NCBI GenBank assembly: GCA_017857895.1
Contig: JAFMCG010000009.1
Location: forward strand, 1-34,270
Direction: 5' to 3'
DNA length: 34,270 bases
Source of the DNA: Burkholderiaceae bacterium
GTDB lineage: Bacteria; Pseudomonadota; Gammaproteobacteria; Burkholderiales; Burkholderiaceae_B
Below, piece after piece: positions 26,380 to 34,270 of the stretch. The notes under the pieces are model-generated. The model saw nothing but the letters and a program-made list of their open reading frames with translations. It was not told where the DNA came from and ran no database searches. The translations under genes and the position numbers were made by a program. The first letter of the stretch is position 1. Every line of letters begins with the position of its first letter.

Positions 26380-27042
26380 ATGACAACGCTGATTTTGTTT
26401 GATTTTGATGGGACATTTGCCGATACTGCGCCAGACATGGCCATGTCTGCCAACCGACAACGCGAAAAAAGGGGCTTAGACCCATTGCCGGTTTCGGTAT
26501 TGCGTACCCACGTGTCAATGGGTGCCAGAGGTATGGTCAAAGCCTCTCTGGGCATTGACGCCGACCATCCCACATTTGAATCTGCCAAAACCGAGTTCTT
26601 GGCAGATTATGAAAAAAACAGCACCATCCATACCCAGCTGTTTGAAGGTATCCCCGAGCTACTTGAACAAATCAAAGCGGCTGGTATGCGGTGGGGCATT
26701 GTGACAAACAAGATCACCCGATACGCCGAACCCATCGTCAAATGGCTTGATTTGCCAGATTGCGCGGTGCTAGTGTGCGGTGACACGGTGGCTTATGCCA
26801 AACCCCACCCCCTGCCACTGCAACATGCCGCCAAAACCGTGGGGTTTGAGGTCGATCGATGCGTCTACATTGGCGACGATCTGCGAGACATACAAGCGGC
26901 CAAGTCAGCGGGTATGGCCTCCATCGCCGCAGCCTATGGCTACTGCGGCGATGAACACCCCGTTAACACGTGGCAAGCCGACACGATCGTGTCACACGCC
27001 AATGAGATTTGGCCCGCCGTCGGTCAGCTCATCAGGCCATAG
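26380..27042 (+). CDS. gph: HAD-superfamily phosphatase, phosphoglycolate phosphatase-like
   Basis: It probably dephosphorylates 2-phosphoglycolate. The ATG at 26380 has GAGG 8 bases upstream; a TTG ten codons earlier is unlikely. HAD motif I is LFDFDGTFADTAPD (Asp8 nucleophile, Asp10), motif II is WGIVTNK, and motifs III/IV are AKPHPLPLQHA and YIGDDLRDIQAAKSAG. 220 residues. In related genomes this gene follows ubiG; here it follows cmk-hicB. Other small phosphate esters are possible substrates. Confidence 0.87.
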   Translation: MTTLILFDFDGTFADTAPDMAMSANRQREKRGLDPLPVSVLRTHVSMGARGMVKASLGIDADHPTFESAKTEFLADYEKNSTIHTQLFEGIPELLEQIKAAGMRWGIVTNKITRYAEPIVKWLDLPDCAVLVCGDTVAYAKPHPLPLQHAAKTVGFEVDRCVYIGDDLRDIQAAKSAGMASIAAAYGYCGDEHPVNTWQADTIVSHANEIWPAVGQLIRP

Positions 27043-27089
27043 CTTGTTTTTCAGCAGATGGTTTGTTGACTTGCCTCACCCAAACCCTG

Positions 27090-27677
27090 CTAGGGATTGT
27101 TAATGATTTGCAATTTGGCCACCCTTAAGGCCACGATGGTGGCAACAACAGCTTTGACCAAGTCACCCGGCAAGAAAACAACCACCGCCATCAGCGCGCG
27201 GTCAATGGTCATCCCAGTGACCATGGCCAGCCAAGGCACGCCGATAGCGTAGACCACAATAGCGCCACCGAAAACGGCCGCACCAAAGTTGCGTGCGATC
27301 ATGGCGGCGGTTGTTGTTTCACTCAAACGACAAGCGGCCAACCAGCTCACCACAAAAGCCCCTGGGATGAAACCAAGGATAAAACCACCGGTGGGGCCTG
27401 CAAATACCGCCAACCCACCGCGCCCACCAGGCAATACAGGAAACCCCACCAAAGCCAACACCACGTAGAGCAGCATGGCCAAAGCCGCCAAACGGGGGCT
27501 CAATATCAGGCCTGCCAACATCACACCAAGCGTCTGCAAGGTCAGGGGTACGGGCACAAATGGCATTGGTAAGGGCGGGATAATGGCAAACACGATCACC
27601 AGTGCCGTGAATAGCGCCGCTCGCACCATTTGTTGTGTTGAAAGGGCCAAGCGTGGCGATTTATTGGTTGAATTCAA
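27090..27677 (-). CDS. bioY: BioY, biotin-binding S component of an ECF transporter
   Basis: It is an integral membrane protein that binds biotin. About six hydrophobic helices are visible. Typical BioY features are FVPVPLTLQTLGVMLAGL near residue 40, GLAVFAGPTGGFILGFIPGAF and a late PGDLVKAVVA. 195 residues from a TTG start at 27677: a clear GAGG (27684-27687 as CCTC) lies 6 bases upstream of the TTG, whereas the first in-frame ATG (codon 17) has none. It is third in bioM-bioN-bioY, 57 bases behind bioN. Confidence 0.93.
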   Translation of the reverse strand: MNSTNKSPRLALSTQQMVRAALFTALVIVFAIIPPLPMPFVPVPLTLQTLGVMLAGLILSPRLAALAMLLYVVLALVGFPVLPGGRGGLAVFAGPTGGFILGFIPGAFVVSWLAACRLSETTTAAMIARNFGAAVFGGAIVVYAIGVPWLAMVTGMTIDRALMAVVVFLPGDLVKAVVATIVALRVAKLQIINNP

Positions 27678-27683
27678 GGCTCA

Positions 27684-27687
27684 CCTC
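27684..27687 (-). promoter_or_regulatory. Ribosome binding site that sets the bioY TTG start
   Basis: On the minus strand GAGGTGA lies just ahead of the TTG at 27677, with the GAGG core 6 bases away. It supports TTG initiation over the internal ATG at codon 17. Confidence 0.65.
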
Positions 27688-27734
27688 AAAAAAATTAATG
27701 GTTCATAATGAATGGATCACGCAACGCCTAAGGC

Positions 27735-28376
27735 CTAACGCCCCGAGGATCCGCCGCGCGCATCGATGGCATCAGCCATCTCATTGGCCCTTTGTAGCGT
27801 ACGCACCAACATCGGCACAAGCAACGCCAATGGGCTGGCACGGTGGCCGCGGGCCGCTTGCGCCTCACGAATCTCGTGCCACTGCTCAAGCAAAACGGGC
27901 ATCAAACGCAGTGAAACACCGAACATCAACGCGACTTTATCAGCCCGCAACCATCCCCAACGCTCGAATGGCTGCAAAAACTTTTCAACGACTGCCATCA
28001 TAGCGGTCACGCTCGTGGTTGACATCACCGAAACAGCAAATAGCAACAACGCCAACAAACGACAAAACACAACCATTGCATGCTCAAGACTTGAAACAAT
28101 ACCGATATAAGCGACAATCGATACTAACGTGACCAGTGGCCACACAAAAGCCGTTGACCGCGTGCTTGAAGCTGGCCCTTGATTGAAAAACGCCCAGTGA
28201 ACGCTCAGACAAACCAACCCAGCCACGATGGCGGCAGGCCCCAGTATGGTCAGGCTATCGGTCAAAACCAGGGCGGTGCCCAGCGTGAAGAGAGAAAGCA
28301 GTTTTAATCCCGCTGGCCAGCGATGCAACCAAGTGCCCTTGGTCGAGGTTTCAGGTGTCTGATCCAATAAGCTCAT
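27735..28376 (-). CDS. bioN: BioN, transmembrane T component of an ECF transporter
   Basis: It is the coupling membrane protein that links BioY to the ATPase. The ATG at 28376 overlaps the bioM stop as ATGA; 213 residues. Several hydrophobic helices are followed by the two Ala-Arg-Gly coupling motifs of EcfT proteins: ARG at 175-177 (EAQAARGHRAS) and ARG at 206-208 (ADAIDARGGSS). These contact the ATPase grooves. No other S component gene is nearby, so it is probably dedicated to biotin. Confidence 0.9.
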   Translation of the reverse strand: MSLLDQTPETSTKGTWLHRWPAGLKLLSLFTLGTALVLTDSLTILGPAAIVAGLVCLSVHWAFFNQGPASSTRSTAFVWPLVTLVSIVAYIGIVSSLEHAMVVFCRLLALLLFAVSVMSTTSVTAMMAVVEKFLQPFERWGWLRADKVALMFGVSLRLMPVLLEQWHEIREAQAARGHRASPLALLVPMLVRTLQRANEMADAIDARGGSSGR

Positions 28377-29050
28377 GCGTAATGCGCTCGATACCAAGGC
28401 AGCACCTCGGCGGCTGGACCATCAGCCTGAATTGACGCCTGATCGATTACCATCACGCGATCAAAGGTCTCAAGCATTGCCAAATCATGTGATATCGCGA
28501 TGACCGGCTGGGGCAGTTGCCCAATGATCTGCAACAAGCGATTTCGAAATCGCAAATCCAACTGTGTGGTTGGTTCGTCCAATACCAATAAGTCGGGCTG
28601 CATACAGAGCACACAGGCCAAGGCCACCAACTGCTTTTGACCACCAGACAGCGTGTGGACGGCCCGCTCAGACAAGTCGGCAATGTCCAGTTGCGCAAGC
28701 GTGGCTTGAATACGCGCCGCTCTTAGGGTCTTGTCTGGTAAAGAGTGCTTCAGGCCAAACGCCATGTCCTCTTGCACCACCGGGAAAACGATTTGATTGT
28801 CCGGATTCTGAAAGAGAAACCCAATCTGTTGGCGCACGGCATTCAAATGCTCAGCCACAGCAAGCCCGTTGAAGAGAACTCGCCCGGCACTGGGCGCGAT
28901 TAGACCATTGATAAGCCTTGCAAGCGTGCTTTTACCCGCACCGTTGGGTCCGACAATCCCAATTCGCGATTCGGACAGACTAATATTAAGTTCCCGAAGA
29001 ATGGTGTGCGCACCTCGCTCAACTGAGACGGCTTCGAACTCGATTATCAT
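28373..29050 (-). CDS. bioM: BioM, ATPase of the biotin ECF transporter
   Basis: It is an ABC ATPase of the CbiO/EcfA type. Walker A is GPNGAGKST (34-42), the Q-loop region GFLFQNPDNQIVFPVVQED is the EcfA-specific Q-helix, LSGGQ is at 134-138, Walker B is LLVLDEP (154-160), and the H-loop is ISHD. 225 residues. Only one ATPase gene is present, as in BioMNY systems that use a homodimer. It is divergent from msrB over a 76-base gap; I saw no BirA- or BioR-type palindrome there. Confidence 0.93.
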   Translation of the reverse strand: MIIEFEAVSVERGAHTILRELNISLSESRIGIVGPNGAGKSTLARLINGLIAPSAGRVLFNGLAVAEHLNAVRQQIGFLFQNPDNQIVFPVVQEDMAFGLKHSLPDKTLRAARIQATLAQLDIADLSERAVHTLSGGQKQLVALACVLCMQPDLLVLDEPTTQLDLRFRNRLLQIIGQLPQPVIAISHDLAMLETFDRVMVIDQASIQADGPAAEVLPWYRAHYA

Positions 29051-29126
29051 GATGGCTGTGGTTGATCGAACGCAGAAATATCCAACTGAACGAACCTTTT
29101 GATACGAAGGTAATCAAAGCAAAGTC

Positions 29127-29525
29127 ATGGAAAAATTAAACAAAACTGAGCAAGAATGGAAAACGCAACTGTCGTCCGAAGCATACTACGTTACCCGTCA
29201 AAAGGGCACTGAGCGCGCCTTCACGGGTGAGTTCTGGGATCATCGGGCCACTGGGATCTACCACTGCGTCTGTTGTCGCACGCCTCTGTTTGCGTCTGAC
29301 ACGAAGTTTGATGCGGGATGCGGATGGCCAAGCTACTTTGAAGCCATTGATCCCGCGCTTATCGTCGAACACATAGACCGCTCTCACGGTATGGTGCGTA
29401 CCGAAGTGCTCTGTCGTACCTGCGATGCACACCTCGGTCACGTCTTTCCTGATGGACCACCACCCACTGGGCTGCGTTATTGCATCAACTCTGCTTCCCT
29501 AGTATTTGAGCCCATCGACGCATGA
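29127..29525 (+). CDS. msrB: Peptide-methionine (R)-S-oxide reductase
   Basis: It repairs the R epimer of methionine sulfoxide in proteins. Zinc ligands are Cys47/Cys50 (CVCC) and Cys96/Cys99 (CRTC); the catalytic Cys is 119 in RYCINS, with Cys65 in DAGCGWPS as possible resolving residue. GVYHCV-like, GWPSYF and [10 protein letters not shown] motifs are intact. 132 residues with no signal peptide, so cytoplasmic. It ends in ATGA with yciB and heads a four-gene chain. Confidence 0.95.
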   Translation: MEKLNKTEQEWKTQLSSEAYYVTRQKGTERAFTGEFWDHRATGIYHCVCCRTPLFASDTKFDAGCGWPSYFEAIDPALIVEHIDRSHGMVRTEVLCRTCDAHLGHVFPDGPPPTGLRYCINSASLVFEPIDA

Positions 29526-30097
29526 AAAAATTCCTATTTGACCTATTCCCACTGATTCTATTTTTTGTGGCGTATCGGTTTGCCGACATCTATGTGGCAA
29601 CGGCTGTGGCCATGGTCGCAGCCGTTGGCCAAATTGCGTACATCAAAATACGGCGTCAACCCATTGAGGGCACCCATTGGATTAACTTAATCGTGATTGT
29701 GGTGTTCGGTGGTGCCACCCTCTGGCTACAAAACGATGCTTTTATTAAGTGGAAGCCCACGGTGCTTTACTGGATGTTTGCCGTGATCCTGGTGGGCAGT
29801 CAGGTCTTTCTGGGGCGTAACCTGCTTCAAAAATTACTGGGCTCAAAGGTTACGCTCACCGATCAAGGCTGGCGCGGCTTAAACTTCAGTTGGTCGGGAT
29901 TTTTTGTGTTTGCCGGCGCCGTTAACTTGTTTGTTGCCTTTTCAGGGTACTTTAGCGAGTCACAGTGGGTGAACTTCAAAGTGTTCGGATTGATGGGGTT
30001 GCTGGTGTTATTTGTCATCGCTCAGTCTCTGTGGCTTAGCAAACACATGGTTGAACCCGAATCACCCACTGACCCCAACGAAAGCCGTCCATCATGA
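29522..30097 (+). CDS. yciB: Inner-membrane septation protein A (YciB/IspZ)
   Basis: It is an integral membrane protein linked to septation and envelope synthesis. [20 protein letters not shown] is the family start, followed by further hydrophobic helices (about five in all), [31 protein letters not shown] and [13 protein letters not shown], all typical of YciB. 191 residues with a short acidic tail. It overlaps msrB and bolA by 4 bases each. Confidence 0.93.
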   Translation: MKKFLFDLFPLILFFVAYRFADIYVATAVAMVAAVGQIAYIKIRRQPIEGTHWINLIVIVVFGGATLWLQNDAFIKWKPTVLYWMFAVILVGSQVFLGRNLLQKLLGSKVTLTDQGWRGLNFSWSGFFVFAGAVNLFVAFSGYFSESQWVNFKVFGLMGLLVLFVIAQSLWLSKHMVEPESPTDPNESRPS

Positions 30098-30369
30098 CTA
30101 GCACCCACGAGTCTTTACTACACGCTCGCTTATTGGCACTAAGCCCAACCCACCTTGAAATCGAGAATGAATCGCACTTGCATGCTGGTCACGCCGGCAG
30201 CAAAGGCGGCGCTAGCCATTTCCGAGTCCACATCCAAGCCGATTGCTTTGAAGGCAAGCGGACGGTGACACAGCATCGAATGGTGTACGATCTTGTCACT
30301 GACCTAATGCCGTTTCCAATACACGCGCTGGCTCTACATACTTCCATCCCTTCAAAAGGAAATTTATGA
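30094..30369 (+). CDS. BolA-family protein
   Basis: It has the small BolA/IbaG fold with SHLHAGHAGSKGGASHFRV, including the conserved His used with monothiol glutaredoxins to bind [2Fe-2S] clusters, and the later RMVYDLVTDLM and IHALALHTS. Family members act in iron-sulfur trafficking or as regulators of envelope shape. 91 residues. It overlaps yciB and the isomerase gene by 4 bases each. Confidence 0.9.
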   Translation: MTSTHESLLHARLLALSPTHLEIENESHLHAGHAGSKGGASHFRVHIQADCFEGKRTVTQHRMVYDLVTDLMPFPIHALALHTSIPSKGNL

Positions 30370-31142
30370 AACGTTTGACCCTACTTTTGGCTGCCGTTAC
30401 TTTATCAGCGCCTCTTTATGCGCAAAACATTGCTACCGTAAATGGTCAAGCAATCACACAAAAAAACTATGATCAATTCATTGAGTTGCTGGTCGCCCAA
30501 GGCGCACCTGATACTCCACAACTCAGAGAGCAAGTCAAAGAAGAGATGATCAACCGCGTGATCATGGTTCAAGCCGCTGAAAAAGCCGGCATCAATAAAA
30601 ACAGCGCCATTGAAACGGAACTCGAACTGGCCCGTCAAGGTATCTTGGTGCGCGCACTGATGGCCGACTACTTAGAAAAGAACCCCGTAACAGAGGCTGT
30701 TCTTGCGGCTGAGTACGAAAAGCTGAAAAAAGAACAGGGCGAAGTCATGGAGTTCAGCGTACGCCACATTTTGGTTGAAGAAGAGGCCGCTGCCAAAGAC
30801 ATTCAAAAGAAACTGAAGGATAAAACAGCCACCTTTGAAGCCTTGGCCACAGCACAGTCCAAGGACCCTGGTAGCGCAGCACAAGGTGGTAACTTGGGCT
30901 GGGCCAAAGCTGAAAACTATGTCGAACCCTTTGCCAAGGCCGTGCAATCCACACCAAAAGGCCAAATGGCCGCTGCACCCGTTCAGACACAATTTGGCTG
31001 GCATGTTATTGAAGTGATTGACGAGCGTCCCGTGGCCTTCCCGCCGCTGGCTCAGGTTAAAGAGCAGCTTGAAGAGATGGTCCGTCAACAAGCACTGGTC
31101 GATTATCAGAAAAAGTTACGCGACCAAGCTAAAATTCAGTAA
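30366..31142 (+). CDS. Periplasmic peptidylprolyl cis-trans isomerase, parvulin type
   Basis: The signal peptide MKRLTLLLAAVTLSAPLYAQ is followed by a SurA/PrsA-like chaperone N-domain (INRVIMVQAAEKAGINKNSA). The parvulin domain spans about residues 125-225: EFSVRHILVEEEAAAKDIQ, SKDPGSAAQGGNLGW, and FGWHVIEVID. It likely helps fold secreted or outer-membrane proteins. 258 residues, one parvulin domain against two in SurA. GGA lies 9 bases upstream of the ATG, inside the end of the bolA gene. A shared terminator follows. Confidence 0.92.
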   Translation: MKRLTLLLAAVTLSAPLYAQNIATVNGQAITQKNYDQFIELLVAQGAPDTPQLREQVKEEMINRVIMVQAAEKAGINKNSAIETELELARQGILVRALMADYLEKNPVTEAVLAAEYEKLKKEQGEVMEFSVRHILVEEEAAAKDIQKKLKDKTATFEALATAQSKDPGSAAQGGNLGWAKAENYVEPFAKAVQSTPKGQMAAAPVQTQFGWHVIEVIDERPVAFPPLAQVKEQLEEMVRQQALVDYQKKLRDQAKIQ

Positions 31143-31183
31143 TTGATCGCTTAAGCAGCGCCCAAAAGTGCTGCATAAATCTA

Positions 31184-31218
31184 CAAAGGGGCTACCCATT
31201 CTATGCGTAGCCCCTTTG
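31184..31218. terminator. Bidirectional terminator between the isomerase gene and ligA
   Basis: A perfect 12-bp stem, CAAAGGGGCTAC (31184-31195) and GTAGCCCCTTTG (31207-31218), encloses an 11-base loop. It lies between two converging genes, 41 bases after the isomerase stop and 2 bases after the ligA stop. The stem is symmetric, so it can serve both strands; the T-tracts are short (three T). Confidence 0.75.
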
Positions 31219-31220
31219 CA

Positions 31221-34270
<3,050 letters not shown>

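Noticed and set aside
27080-27096. CCCTGCTAGGG near the gph/bioY junction as a terminator
   Set aside because: Only a 4-bp stem with a 3-base loop and no T-tract; too weak to call.

Overview
The window looks like a chromosomal segment of a betaproteobacterium of the order Burkholderiales, most like the Alcaligenaceae. Three things point there: the block gyrA-serC-pheA-hisC-tyrA-aroA-cmk; the block rpsA-ihfB-lapA-lapB-hldA-hldD-(comEA)-cysM with mltB converging on it; and an OmpA whose short N-terminal region ends in the CW..xFWTPAT motif typical of Bordetella/Achromobacter OmpA. By eye the base composition is moderate, which is low for that order. Most genes are core housekeeping, tightly packed, and often joined by 4-base ATGA stop/start overlaps. 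I see no phage, CRISPR array, tRNA or rRNA, and no complete novel multi-gene system.

Layout. 1-722 is the only clearly accessory stretch: the 3' end of an IS200/IS605-type transposase with its end hairpin, abutting a truncated RelE/HigB-like toxin gene, then decayed DNA. 723-1932 (+) holds a stand-alone NAD(P)HX epimerase and a lipocalin lipoprotein. 1913-5542 (-) holds cysQ, etfA, etfB and a class II histone-deacetylase-like hydrolase. 5552-6643 (+) is mltB. 6640-14704 (-) is a long run, transcribed right to left: rpsA, ihfB, a sugar-nucleotide epimerase, lapA, lapB, hldA, hldD, comEA-like, cysM. It combines translation, nucleoid structure, LPS control and heptose synthesis. 15032-16470 (-) is ubiG and ompA. 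16958-25906 (+) is gyrA followed by the serine/aromatic amino acid supraoperon and cmk. 25966-27042 (+) is a solitary HicB-like antitoxin and gph. 27090-29050 (-) is a complete BioMNY-type biotin ECF transporter. 29127-31142 (+) is msrB-yciB-bolA-peptidylprolyl isomerase. 31221-34270 (-) is ligA and the C-terminal part of a ZipA-like division protein that runs off the right edge.

The most informative large-scale observation is that gene order looks like the usual Burkholderiales order after one inversion of the ubiG-ompA-gyrA...cmk block. That inversion explains both why rpsA is no longer behind cmk and why gph is no longer behind ubiG. The orphan hicB sits at one junction and a long rpsA leader at the other. 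Other points worth checking are glutamine at GyrA position 83 in the quinolone pocket, a perfect 11-bp inverted repeat in the ompA leader, a probable operator over the hicB promoter, and divergent start codons only 9 bp apart (HDAC-like/mltB).
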